DNA of 64,000 nucleotides from Nitrospirota bacterium (lineage in GTDB: Bacteria; Nitrospirota; Thermodesulfovibrionia; Thermodesulfovibrionales; UBA6898): the NCBI GenBank assembly GCA_021825365.1, contig JAKAHR010000015.1, positions 17,509 to 81,508 of the forward strand, read 5' to 3'. Position 1 is the first letter of the stretch. Every line of letters starts with the position of its first letter. The notes below the pieces were generated by a model, which saw only the letters and a list, made by a program, of their open reading frames with translations, was not told the origin of the DNA and made no database searches. This document shows positions 34,485-43,171 of the stretch, piece by piece. Made by a program: the position numbers and the translations under genes.

Positions 34485-35681
34485 TCAGCCCCCGTCCTTT
34501 TGCCCTGAAAGCTCCTCGATCAGCCCTTCGAGCATGGCCGAGATGACGGTCAGGTCCGATTCCCTGCCCAGATGCGGGAGGATGTCCGGTTCCGGCAGCT
34601 CCCCCTTGATCTCCTTGTCGAGGACCCTGCAAAAGGCGAGCATGATCTTGTCGTCGAACTGGAGGTTGAGGCAGCTGTTCATCTCGATAAGTGCCGACCG
34701 CAGGTCCATCTTCCTGCGGTAGGCACGCTCCGAGGTCATCGCGTCGAAGGAGTCGGCCAGCGTGAGGATCTTCGCGCCTTCGCTGAGGTCGTCCCGGGAA
34801 AGGGCATCAGGATACCCGGTTCCGTCGAGCCGCTCGTGGTGGTGCTTGATGATCTTCTCCACGTCCTTCCAGGGGAATTTGATCTGGGAGATGATCTTGT
34901 AGGATACGAGAGAATGTCTCCTGATCTCCGCCTTTTCTTCCTCGGTGAAGGGTGTCTTTTTGTTCAGGAGCTCATTGCTGATGACCAGCTTCCCCACATC
35001 GTGAAGAAAGCCGGCAACATAGATCCCCTCGATGTCGTGGTCGCTCCAGCCCAGCTCCCGGGCGATAGCGGACGCATATCGGGCGACCCGCTGCGAATGG
35101 TGGCGGGTGTACATGTCCTTGGCGTCGATGGCGGCTGCAAAGGCCTGAAGCGTGTCATGGTAGATGCGCCGCATCTCCTCGTAGAGTTTCCGGTTGTCGT
35201 TGAGCTGTTCGGAGAGGTTCAGGAAGAGGGCGTGGTTATTCAGCGTGATGGCGACCTGGTGACTGATCACCCGGAGGAGTTCGAAGTCCTCGCGTGAATA
35301 CGGCTCAGCAGTGAACTTCCTGCCGAGCAGGATCGTTCCGATGAATTCATCCCTTACCCATAGCGGGGTGACCACCTCAACCCCCGCGGCGGCGAGGGCC
35401 GCGTCATCGGCATTGAGGAAGGGCTCGTTCTTGCCTGCAGACCGTATGCGGCCCAGATCGATGGCAGCCGGGGAGAGGTCGTCGAAGCCCCTGCGGGCGA
35501 CGAAGGCCATCGTGTCTCCTGACCTGTCCTGACAGGTGACGGCGCCCCTGCTGGCAAGGAAGGTGCCGAGGACGACATGCAGCAGGGAATGAAGTTTTTC
35601 CTGGAAATTCTTTTCAGAGGTGATCTCCTCCCCCAGGTCGGCGAGCGCGGCGATGTTGAATAGCGCTTTCCCGAGTTCCAT
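34485..35681 (-). CDS. GAF-HD-GYP c-di-GMP phosphodiesterase
   Basis: 398 residues, soluble. N-terminal GAF-type sensor domain (about 20-160), short coiled coil, and HD-GYP domain (HHSQRVARYA; FLHDVGKLVI; HHHERLDGTGYPD). ATG directly follows the STAS stop with no gap, so the gene is translationally linked to the STAS and AAA-HATPase genes upstream. This suggests that the partner-switch pair controls, or is controlled by, c-di-GMP turnover. Probable last gene of the operon. Confidence 0.9.
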   Translation of the reverse strand: MELGKALFNIAALADLGEEITSEKNFQEKLHSLLHVVLGTFLASRGAVTCQDRSGDTMAFVARRGFDDLSPAAIDLGRIRSAGKNEPFLNADDAALAAAGVEVVTPLWVRDEFIGTILLGRKFTAEPYSREDFELLRVISHQVAITLNNHALFLNLSEQLNDNRKLYEEMRRIYHDTLQAFAAAIDAKDMYTRHHSQRVARYASAIARELGWSDHDIEGIYVAGFLHDVGKLVISNELLNKKTPFTEEEKAEIRRHSLVSYKIISQIKFPWKDVEKIIKHHHERLDGTGYPDALSRDDLSEGAKILTLADSFDAMTSERAYRRKMDLRSALIEMNSCLNLQFDDKIMLAFCRVLDKEIKGELPEPDILPHLGRESDLTVISAMLEGLIEELSGQKDGG

Positions 35682-36044
35682 CTATCTCTCCCGTACGTTC
35701 AGGAACTGCAGCGCCCGGTCTTCGTCCGGGAAAAAGAGGAAGAACTTCGAAAGGCCGAGCATCTCGAAGATGTCCACCTGTACCTTGCTCATGTCCGTAA
35801 AACAGAGTGTTCCCTCCACCGCCTGCAACTCCTCCATGACATGCAGGAGGAGGGATATGCCGATGGAATTGATGAGGTCCGTCTTCCCGAAATTCACGAC
35901 GACCTTTTTTATTCCGGTGCGGGCATACCTGCTGCACTCGCTGACGAGGCCTTCCCCTGCAAGGTTGTTCAGATACCCCTGCGGATACACGACCGCCACA
36001 TCCTTTACCAGCCGGGACGTTACCTGAAAAGGCGACGGATTCAC
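35682..36044 (-). CDS. STAS-domain anti-sigma-factor antagonist-like protein
   Basis: 120 residues of a single STAS domain: VTSRLVKDVAVVYPQGYLNN, VVVNFGKTDLINSIGISLLL (the usual phospho-acceptor position reads NSIG, with Ser), and FTDMSKVQVDIFEMLGL. STAS proteins bind and are phosphorylated by HATPase partners. The GTG start overlaps the stop of the AAA-HATPase gene (GTGA), and its stop touches the GAF-HD-GYP start. Confidence 0.88.
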   Translation of the reverse strand: MNPSPFQVTSRLVKDVAVVYPQGYLNNLAGEGLVSECSRYARTGIKKVVVNFGKTDLINSIGISLLLHVMEELQAVEGTLCFTDMSKVQVDIFEMLGLSKFFLFFPDEDRALQFLNVRER

Positions 36045-37693
36045 TTGCGCACCTCGCTTCTGTTGATGTTCTTTATGAGCGTAACCCTCGTTCTGTCGTG
36101 GATCCGCTCGACCCTCACCTCGTCCATGATCTTTCGCATGAGCGTAAATCCCCAGCCCCTCTTCCGGCCGGCTGCAAGTTTCTGTTCGACGGGGACCTCC
36201 TGCAACAGGTCCGGGGAAAAGGGCCTGCCGCTGCTTTCTATGACGATCTCCAGCCTCTGGGGGGAGGTGATGAACTTCAGGTAGATCTTCTTCTCGTAAC
36301 TGCCGCTGTGCTCTGTCGCGTTGATACAGCACTCGACAAGCGCCATCTGTATGTAATTCAGAAAGTCCGGTTCAAGCCGGATATTCTTTCCTATCTGGTC
36401 GACCGCACGCGCTGCGACCAGTTCCGCCTGATCTCCCATGGGGATCACCATCTCGAAGACAGACGGGTCGGGGGCTGCCCCGTACTCTTCTCTCAAACAC
36501 GCCTGAATGTCCCGTGCCGATCTTTCTTCCACCTCCCTGAGATACCGTGACCTGAGGTAATCCGCGAACACGGGATCGCCGTCCTGGCCGGGGTCGAACG
36601 CGTCGAGGACATCCAGCGCCTTTCCCATGTCGCCTTCCCTCATGCCGAGGACCTGCGAAAGCCGTTCCGTGCCGTCGCATTCGCCCCGGGACAGGCGGTG
36701 CATCAACAGCCTCAGCACGGGCCTCTTCAGGCCTTTTTCCCGAATGCAGTCATTGAAGACCGAAGACCAGTAGAAGGCGGTATCGCCTTCGGACACCTCG
36801 GCGCCATAGCATTCGGAGAGGTCCCTTTCCGTAAGCGCCTTTTTCCCCGTCTTGCGGAGGCTGCGGGCGATGTTCCTGATATAGAGGGGATTGCCCCGTA
36901 ACCGCCGCATCAGTCCGAGGGCGGCCCCGCGGTCACAGGCGATCTCCTTCCCGAGAAGGGACACGAAGAGATCATGGGCGATATCTTCCGGAAGGGGAGG
37001 GAGACGAAGCCGCTCGGTCCCCTTGTACAGGGAAGGATCGGAAAAGATCGCCTCCAGCCGGGAGGCGGGGGACCCGGTGATGATATGCGGGCAGAGGCTG
37101 CTCTTCATGGATTCTTCGAAGAGGCTTGTCAGGCCGGATGCGTCTCCGCGCCGCGCCTCGTGGAGTTCTTCCGCTGTCGTAAAATCATCGAGCATGACCA
37201 GGATCGGGCGTCCCCCCCTCTGGGCTGCTCCGGCCGGAGCCGAGATCGCGGAAAATACCTGTCCATAGATATCTCCCTGTCCGGCGTTTTCCTGAAAATT
37301 GTCGATGCCCTCTGCCATCCAGTTGAGGCCGAGCGACGAGATCAGCGGCATGAGCCGGTGAAGCGGCGTGCCTGAAGCATCGATGAGCAGGGGTTCCTTC
37401 CTCAGGAAGGCGAGATACTGCCTGATGAAGCGCGAGAAGTAATCCCGTGCAAAGGTCGTGCTCTTCAGGGCTGCTGTCTTAAAGGAATAGTAGAACGGAA
37501 CGACCTGCTGCCCCTCCCAGAAGAGCCGCTGGTAGAGCTGTTTCAGAAGCTCGGTCTTTCCCGCTCCCCGGGCCCCCACCAGGAGGACATTCAGGGCGAG
37601 CGCATCGGCTCCGGGATCAGCCAGCCGCCTGAGGTAGGCGAGCTCATCCTCCCTGTTCAGGTACTCCTTTGCCGGGATGCCGTGTAAAGGCAT
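36041..37693 (-). CDS. Fusion of an AAA/ORC-like ATPase with a C-terminal HATPase (anti-sigma/RsbW-like)
   Basis: 550 residues. The N-terminal AAA domain has Walker A LLVGARGAGKTE near residue 40 and Walker B ILVMLDDF; the region to about 400 resembles STAND/Orc1-Cdc6-like ATPases with a helical lid. The last 130 residues are a GHKL HATPase (ALVECCINATEHSG, N box; GRPFSPD; RGWGFTLM, G box) as in serine kinases of partner switches. Paired with STAS and GAF-HD-GYP genes by overlapping starts. SD GAGGTGG precedes the ATG. Confidence 0.82.
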   Translation of the reverse strand: MPLHGIPAKEYLNREDELAYLRRLADPGADALALNVLLVGARGAGKTELLKQLYQRLFWEGQQVVPFYYSFKTAALKSTTFARDYFSRFIRQYLAFLRKEPLLIDASGTPLHRLMPLISSLGLNWMAEGIDNFQENAGQGDIYGQVFSAISAPAGAAQRGGRPILVMLDDFTTAEELHEARRGDASGLTSLFEESMKSSLCPHIITGSPASRLEAIFSDPSLYKGTERLRLPPLPEDIAHDLFVSLLGKEIACDRGAALGLMRRLRGNPLYIRNIARSLRKTGKKALTERDLSECYGAEVSEGDTAFYWSSVFNDCIREKGLKRPVLRLLMHRLSRGECDGTERLSQVLGMREGDMGKALDVLDAFDPGQDGDPVFADYLRSRYLREVEERSARDIQACLREEYGAAPDPSVFEMVIPMGDQAELVAARAVDQIGKNIRLEPDFLNYIQMALVECCINATEHSGSYEKKIYLKFITSPQRLEIVIESSGRPFSPDLLQEVPVEQKLAAGRKRGWGFTLMRKIMDEVRVERIHDRTRVTLIKNINRSEVRK

Positions 37694-37725
37694 GCTACCA
37701 CCTCGTGCGAACGTATATCACTGCG

Positions 37726-38382
37726 CTACTGCTCAAGCACATTCACCCCTTTGGGAAGGGTGAGATCAAAGAGCGAGTCCTTCAGGCCGGTATTGATCCG
37801 GATGTCCCTGAGTTCTATCTCGATGACGTTTCCATAGGTATCGTTGATCACAAAGGAGCGGATCGGAAAATCCCCGTCCGACAGGGTAATCCTGATGTTC
37901 GTGACAGCGCCCATCGGCTTTTTTGGTTTCAGGACGATGCTGTCCCCCTTTTCGGTGATATCGAACTCGGCCCTGATGTTGCCGAAGCCGCCCAGGAGGG
38001 CGACGGGCGATTGGCCGTAGGTCGCCCTGTCAAATTTCCCCTTATATGCCTGTGCCTCGCCCTTTTTATAGATGAGCACCGTCTCTTTATTGATGGTCAG
38101 GTCCTGGGCATCCCTGCCCCTGTAGCTCCACTTCATCCTGAGGGGCGGTTTGATGAAGAACTCGCCCTTATAGGTCTCGGTCTTCCTGAGGTCCCTGATG
38201 ACGCTCTTTTGCGTGAAGGAGCCCCGCATGTCCTGTATGTTGCCGTAGGCCTTCTGTATGCGGTCAACGCCGTCGGCGCCGGCCGCAAGACCTGAACAAA
38301 GAGCAAAGAAGAGAAATGTCAGCATGCAAAGATTTCGGGTGCGGGGCAGGAGCCCCGAGGAACTCAGGTTGTCCGACTTCAA
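37726..38382 (-). CDS. lolA: Outer-membrane lipoprotein carrier protein LolA
   Basis: 218 residues. A signal-like hydrophobic stretch (CMLTFLFFALCSGLAAGADG), then the LolA fold: IQDMRGSFTQKSV, KGEFFIKPPLRMKWSY and a final GLKDSLFDLTLPKGV. It ferries lipoproteins from LolCDE across the periplasm. The ATG overlaps the ftsK stop (ATGA), so it is coupled to ftsK. Confidence 0.9.
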   Translation of the reverse strand: MKSDNLSSSGLLPRTRNLCMLTFLFFALCSGLAAGADGVDRIQKAYGNIQDMRGSFTQKSVIRDLRKTETYKGEFFIKPPLRMKWSYRGRDAQDLTINKETVLIYKKGEAQAYKGKFDRATYGQSPVALLGGFGNIRAEFDITEKGDSIVLKPKKPMGAVTNIRITLSDGDFPIRSFVINDTYGNVIEIELRDIRINTGLKDSLFDLTLPKGVNVLEQ

Positions 38383-40517
38383 TTGTGCCTCCCTATGTAA
38401 TCCCGTGGTTTGCCCGCGCCCTTGGGCGGGCCGACGAGTCCGTCGTCCTCCATGATCTCCATGATCCGGGCTGCGCGGTTGTATCCGATCTTGAACCGCC
38501 GCTGGAGAGAGGAGATGGAGACCTCGCCCACGGACTCGGCGAATTCCACTGCCTTGTAATACATCTCGTCGCGCTCCTCGGAGGGCTCCTCATCGACCGG
38601 CTCAGCCACGGCTATCTCCTCGAAGATCGAATAATCCGGTCTGCCCTGGGATTTGATGAATGCGGTCACCTCGGTTATCTCGTCCTCGGTCACGAGGGCT
38701 CCGTGGACGCGCACGATCTTCGAGCCAGGCAGCATCAGGAGCATGTCTCCCTTTCCGAGGAGCTGCTCGGCACCCTGGGTATCGAGGATCGTCCGCGAGT
38801 CGATCTTCGAGAAGACCTGGAAGGATATCCGGGCAGGAAAGTTCGCCTTGATGAGGCCGGTGATGACATCGACCGAGGGCCGCTGGGTCGCGATGATGAG
38901 ATGGATGCCGGCCGCCCGGGCCATCTGGGCGAGCCGCGTGATCGAGTCCTCCACCTCGTTTGAAGAGGCGAACATGAGGTCGGCCAGTTCGTCGATGAAG
39001 ACGACGACATAGGGCAGTCTCGTCTCCCCGGAGACCATGTTGTTGTAACTCTCGATGTTCCGCGCTCCCTTTTCAGCCAGCAGCCGGTACCGCCGCTCCA
39101 TCTCGATGACCATCTTCCGGAGCGCCTCGGCCGCCTTCCTGGGGTTGGTGATGACCGGAGAGATGAGGTGGGGGATGTCCTCGTACATCGAGAGTTCGAG
39201 GAGCTTCGGGTCGATCATCAGCATCTTCACCTCAGCGGGCGTTGCATTGTAGAGGATGCTCATCACCATCGAATTGATCGAAACGCTCTTGCCCGCACCG
39301 GTCGAGCCGGCGACGAGGAGGTGGGGCATCCGGGCAAGATCAGCGACGACCGGGGTGCCGAAGATATCCTTGCCGAGGGCGAGGGTGAGTTTCGCGTGGC
39401 TCTTCCTGAAGCCGTCGGATGAGATGATCTCCCGCAGCGAAACGATCTCCCGCTGCCTGTTGGGGACCTCGATGCCGATAGTCGACTTGCCGGAGATCGG
39501 GGAGACCCTCATGCTCTGGGCCTTCAGCGAGAGGGCGAGGTCTTCGGCAAGGGAGACGACCCTCGTAATCTTCACGCCGGGAGCAGGTTCGAACTCGTAC
39601 ATCGTGACGACCGGCCCCGCATGGACATGGGTGATCTTTCCCTCGACGTCGAAGTCCGCCAGCTTTGTCTCGAGAAGGGATGAGTTCGTCAGCAGCTCTT
39701 CCTTGGAGGGCCTGATGGACGAGGTGTCATAGAGTGTCAGAAGGTCGACCGGGGGCATCTCATACCCTGAGCCGGGGGCAGGGGCCTTCGGCGCCCTCGG
39801 TCTGGGCGCACGGGGGGCCGGCCTCGGCCTTTCCGGAGCAGCCGGCTTATGATCGAACAGCAGGGGTTCAGCCGGGACGGGCGCCTCGGGTGCCTCTGCG
39901 GGCGGCAGCACGGGGTCTGCGCCGGCTGATGACTGGCCGATGAGGATCTCTTCAGTGAGCACCCCTTTTTCCGGCCCGGCAGGCGTCTCCGGTGCGGGTG
40001 TCGCGGGTCTTCGTCCAAGGGCGACACCTGCAAAAGGCATCAAAATAATCGCCGAGGTGAAGAAGAGTGCAAGGGACAATAGGTAGGCGCCGGGCAGGGA
40101 AAAGAACCGTTCGAGGAATCCTCCGATATAAAGGCCGGTGAGCCCTCCGGGCCTGGATTCCGTGTGCAGGCCGAATGTCCCCCACACCAGGTGGAGGAGC
40201 AGAGAGGAAGAAAAGATGAGAAGCAGGGATCCGGCCGCATACAGGATGTGCCGTTCCTTTGCCAGGACCCTTCTCGCCCCGTAGACAAGAAGAAAGAAGG
40301 GGACCGCATAGGAGGAGAATCCCGTGACCGTCATAAGCAGGTCGGAGAGATACGAGCCGGCTATCCCCCCGATGTTGCGGGCAGGGGCTGCCGTGTAGGT
40401 GAAGAAGGAGGGGTCCCAGCGATAATAGCTGTAGAGGCTGAGGCAGAGATATACTGCCGCACAGAGCGAAAGGACGCCAAGGATCTGCTGCCGGAGGACC
40501 TTCATCGCTTCATCCAC
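38379..40517 (-). CDS. ftsK: DNA translocase FtsK
   Basis: 712 residues: four TM helices in the first 170 residues, a Pro/Ala-rich linker (about 175-240), the RecA-like motor with HLLVAGSTGAGKSVSI (Walker A) and VVFIDELADLM (Walker B), and a C-terminal gamma winged helix (ISSLQRRFKIGYNRAARIM). It moves the chromosome terminus for XerCD resolution at division. The start 40517 overlaps the uppP end by 16 bases; an ATG four codons later (40505) is an alternative. Confidence 0.95.
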   Translation of the reverse strand: MDEAMKVLRQQILGVLSLCAAVYLCLSLYSYYRWDPSFFTYTAAPARNIGGIAGSYLSDLLMTVTGFSSYAVPFFLLVYGARRVLAKERHILYAAGSLLLIFSSSLLLHLVWGTFGLHTESRPGGLTGLYIGGFLERFFSLPGAYLLSLALFFTSAIILMPFAGVALGRRPATPAPETPAGPEKGVLTEEILIGQSSAGADPVLPPAEAPEAPVPAEPLLFDHKPAAPERPRPAPRAPRPRAPKAPAPGSGYEMPPVDLLTLYDTSSIRPSKEELLTNSSLLETKLADFDVEGKITHVHAGPVVTMYEFEPAPGVKITRVVSLAEDLALSLKAQSMRVSPISGKSTIGIEVPNRQREIVSLREIISSDGFRKSHAKLTLALGKDIFGTPVVADLARMPHLLVAGSTGAGKSVSINSMVMSILYNATPAEVKMLMIDPKLLELSMYEDIPHLISPVITNPRKAAEALRKMVIEMERRYRLLAEKGARNIESYNNMVSGETRLPYVVVFIDELADLMFASSNEVEDSITRLAQMARAAGIHLIIATQRPSVDVITGLIKANFPARISFQVFSKIDSRTILDTQGAEQLLGKGDMLLMLPGSKIVRVHGALVTEDEITEVTAFIKSQGRPDYSIFEEIAVAEPVDEEPSEERDEMYYKAVEFAESVGEVSISSLQRRFKIGYNRAARIMEIMEDDGLVGPPKGAGKPRDYIGRHN

Positions 40518-41269
40518 AGACCCGCGAGGATGACGGCCGCCAGGGCAAAACGGTAATAGGCGAAGACATGGAGCCCCCGGCGGCGCAGAAAGCCCATCAG
40601 GAACCTGATCGCAATGAACCCGGTCACCGCAGAGGAGATGACCCCGACACTGAAGAGCCGCAGGTCATGCTGCACCGGGGATGACAGCATCTTCTTCAGG
40701 TGGAGAAGGACCGCCCCTCCGATCACGGGAGTCGACAGGAGGAAGGAAAACCGCGCAGCCGACTCCCTGTCAAGTCCGCGCAGAAGGCCGCTGGCGATGG
40801 TGATGCCCGAGCGGGAAACGCCGGGGATGAGGGCGACCGCCTGCGACAGGCCGATCGAGACCGCATCACCCGTCGTAACGCTGTCGAGCGGGCGTCGCTT
40901 CCGGCCGGTCTCGGCGATGAGCATGAATATGCCGATCGCAACGAGGGAGAAGCTTATGATGAAGGGACTGCGCAGTCTCTCCTCGATTATGTCATTGAAG
41001 AGTTTGCCGAGCACACCCGCAGGTATCGTCGCCAGGACAAGCAGGAGGAGCAGACGCCGGTTGCTGAAGATCATGTCTATCCAGTCCCTCCAGAAGCAGA
41101 TGAGGAGGGCGACGAGGGTGCCTGCGTGCAGGGCGACGTCGAAGGAAAGGGAATCCAGTTCCCCTTTCCAGCCGAAGAACCAGGGAAAGAGGATGAGATG
41201 AGCGGTACTGCTTACCGGCAGGAACTCGGTCAGACCCTGCACGATTCCCATGACGAGTGCCTCAAACAT
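40502..41269 (-). CDS. uppP: Undecaprenyl-diphosphatase UppP (BacA)
   Basis: 255 residues and about eight TM helices. The signature (E/Q)G-TEFLPVSSTAH occurs as QGLTEFLPVSSTAHLIL and the second motif as PGVSRSGITI. It recycles undecaprenyl phosphate, the wall-lipid carrier, and can give bacitracin resistance. First gene of the uppP-ftsK-lolA run. A TATAAT box ends 5 nt before the ATG. Confidence 0.95.
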   Translation of the reverse strand: MFEALVMGIVQGLTEFLPVSSTAHLILFPWFFGWKGELDSLSFDVALHAGTLVALLICFWRDWIDMIFSNRRLLLLLVLATIPAGVLGKLFNDIIEERLRSPFIISFSLVAIGIFMLIAETGRKRRPLDSVTTGDAVSIGLSQAVALIPGVSRSGITIASGLLRGLDRESAARFSFLLSTPVIGGAVLLHLKKMLSSPVQHDLRLFSVGVISSAVTGFIAIRFLMGFLRRRGLHVFAYYRFALAAVILAGLWMKR

Positions 41270-41274
41270 AGGGA

Positions 41275-41280
41275 ATTATA
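41275..41280 (-). promoter_or_regulatory. -10 box directly before uppP
   Basis: TATAAT on the minus strand, 5 nt from the uppP ATG, with no SD in between. The -35 region is weak. Confidence 0.45.
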
Positions 41281-41336
41281 ACAGATACGGCTCCGGTTTC
41301 TGTACCACGAAAGGGGCCTTTGGGGTCGTTTATCGG

Positions 41337-41449
41337 TATAATCAAGGCAAACCGAAATAGTGCAAACCAAAGAGGGCGGCGACGCAGGAAAAGACCCTGT
41401 AGAAAGTTTGCTTTAAACCTTTTCCGCCGGGGGGTGTCTAAGAAGACAG
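41337..41449 (+). promoter_or_regulatory. Promoter and structured leader of the ECF sigma operon (c-di-GMP-I-like motifs)
   Basis: A TATAAT box at 41337-41342 predicts a transcript from about 41349. The leader holds GGCAAACC, GAAA, GCAAACC and GACGCA in the order found in GEMM (c-di-GMP-I) aptamers, and GCAAAC at 41347 or 41362 can pair with GTTTGC near 41406. The usual GACGCAAAGCC is changed to GACGCAGG, so the match is imperfect. PilZ and HD-GYP genes nearby make a c-di-GMP switch sensible but unproven. Confidence 0.3.
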
Positions 41450-41992
41450 ATGGACGATGACAGCAGGGCAGTCGATCGATACAGGGCCGGAGAAGAGGAG
41501 GCCTTTGAGGAACTCGTCATGAAATACCAACGCAAGATATACGCCTTTGTCTACCGGATCACGGGCGACGCCGAGGAGTCGAAGGACCTTACCCAGAGGA
41601 CCTTTATCAATGCCCTCGGAGCGGTGCGGGATTTCAAGGGCAGCAGCCTGTTTAAGACCTGGCTCTACCAGATCGCCATGAATGCCTGCCGCAACCACCT
41701 GACACGCGAACGGCGCAACGATATTGAAATCGAGGATTCCCTCGTTCGGGACGAGGCAGGGGTGCTTGTCTCGATGGTCGAAAAGGAGAAGAGAAAGATG
41801 GTGAAGAAGGCGCTTGAAGGTCTGCCGGAGAGGCAGCGCCTGTCGATCATCCTGCGGGTATACGAAGGGCTCAGCTGCACGGAGACCGCCGGGGTGATGG
41901 GCTGCACCGAGGGGGCCGTGAAGGCGAGCTACCATCACGGGGTAAAGAGGCTGAAGGAGATGCTGGCGGAGCAGGGCTATGAGATCGCATGA
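41450..41992 (+). CDS. ECF RNA polymerase sigma factor (RpoE-like)
   Basis: 180 residues. Region 2 (DLTQRTFINALGAVRDFKG; TWLYQIAMNACRN) and region 4 (LEGLPERQRLSIILRVYEGLS; CTEGAVKASYHHGVKRL) are both clear. It probably controls its own operon in response to envelope stress. It overlaps the anti-sigma gene by 14 bases. Upstream is the leader described separately. Confidence 0.93.
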   Translation: MDDDSRAVDRYRAGEEEAFEELVMKYQRKIYAFVYRITGDAEESKDLTQRTFINALGAVRDFKGSSLFKTWLYQIAMNACRNHLTRERRNDIEIEDSLVRDEAGVLVSMVEKEKRKMVKKALEGLPERQRLSIILRVYEGLSCTETAGVMGCTEGAVKASYHHGVKRLKEMLAEQGYEIA

Positions 41993-42551
41993 CGACATAA
42001 GACAGATGTTTCCCGACCTTCTCGACGGCCGGCTGGCTGGGCCGGAGGCTGACGAGGTGAAAGAGCACGCACAACAGTGCGCTGAATGCCGGGATGAGCT
42101 TGCCCTTCTGACCGGGCTGAGAGGCATCGAGGTCCCTGATCCGGGAAATATCTTCTGGAATACCCTGCCGAAAAAGGTCCTGGCTGCAGGGGTCAGGCCG
42201 GCAGCACGGCGGCGCCGTATCGTTTCGTGGTGGTCTTTCCTCGGTCCGCTTCCCGCTGCGGCGGCGGTGGCAGCGCTCGTCCTCCTCGTCTCCCGCCCGG
42301 TCGAAAAAACGCAACAGCCGTATCAGGAGGCCTTATTCAGCGACCCGCTTGCGGTTGCGATGATGGACTACAGCCTGCTTACGGACAAGGACATACCGCT
42401 TATCGATGCGGAGATTGCCCCGGAGGAACTGGCCGGTGTCTCGGAGGATATGGTTGAAGAGGGCTATCACCGGGAACTCGTCTCGCTGAATTATGCGGAG
42501 GTCGAGCTTCTCGATGAGGCGTTACAGGATGAACAGCAAAAAGGAGGCTGA
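41979..42551 (+). CDS. Zinc-finger anti-sigma factor, membrane anchored
   Basis: 190 residues. N-terminal zf-HC2 motif (EHAQQCAECRDEL: H-x3-C-x2-C), one TM helix (FLGPLPAAAAVAALVLLVS) and a periplasmic tail of about 80 residues. It would hold the ECF factor inactive until an envelope signal releases it. The start overlaps the sigma gene, as usual for cognate pairs. Confidence 0.88.
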   Translation: MRSHDDIRQMFPDLLDGRLAGPEADEVKEHAQQCAECRDELALLTGLRGIEVPDPGNIFWNTLPKKVLAAGVRPAARRRRIVSWWSFLGPLPAAAAVAALVLLVSRPVEKTQQPYQEALFSDPLAVAMMDYSLLTDKDIPLIDAEIAPEELAGVSEDMVEEGYHRELVSLNYAEVELLDEALQDEQQKGG

Positions 42552-42552
42552 T

Positions 42553-43110
42553 ATGTTGAGACCGGCTATGACCGTTATGGTTATGATGATCCTGCTCCTG
42601 GGAGCGGCTGCAGAAGGCAGGGCAGAGCCGCGGGAGGGTGAGCGGCCCCCCAGCAGGGAGCAGATGGAGAAGGTGAGGAAGCGGATCGAGACCCTCCGCA
42701 TGTGGAGACTGACAAAGGCGTTGGATCTCGACGAAAAGTCTTCGGCCCAGCTCTTTCCCCTTCTGAACAAGTACGACAGGCGCCGCGCCGAGGCCGAGTC
42801 AGCGGTGCGTGAGGACATGAGGGTCCTGCGGGAGGCGGTACGGGACAATAAAGATGCCCAGATCAAGGCTGCGATGGAACGGCTCGAACGCGCCCACGAC
42901 AGCCTCCAGAAGATTCGGGACGAGGAAAGGGCGGATCTCAGGAAGATCCTTACCGTGAGGCAGCAGGCCGAGTTTATCCTCGTGATGCAGGAATTCGACA
43001 TGGAGATCAGACGGATTATCGCAGAGGCGAGGGACAGACGGCCCGGCCGCGATGACGACAGGCCGGTCCGGGAAAGGCCCGAGCGGCCCCTTCAGCCCGG
43101 CAGGGAATAG
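42553..43110 (+). CDS. Spy/CpxP-like periplasmic protein
   Basis: 185 residues: signal peptide (MTVMVMMILLLGAAAEGRA), then a long highly charged helical domain (RKRIETLRMWRLTKALDLDE; LRKILTVRQQAEFILVMQEF) with the LTxxQ-type motif (LTVRQQAEF) typical of the Spy/CpxP family, and an Arg-rich tail. These are periplasmic chaperones or metal-resistance sensors. AAAGGAGGC lies right before ATG 42553. It is third in the sigma operon. Confidence 0.82.
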   Translation: MLRPAMTVMVMMILLLGAAAEGRAEPREGERPPSREQMEKVRKRIETLRMWRLTKALDLDEKSSAQLFPLLNKYDRRRAEAESAVREDMRVLREAVRDNKDAQIKAAMERLERAHDSLQKIRDEERADLRKILTVRQQAEFILVMQEFDMEIRRIIAEARDRRPGRDDDRPVRERPERPLQPGRE

Positions 43111-43171
43111 CCGGAAAACACTTTCCGGATACTGACAAAAAGAAATCCTGATACGGAAAAGAGGAGCCGAA

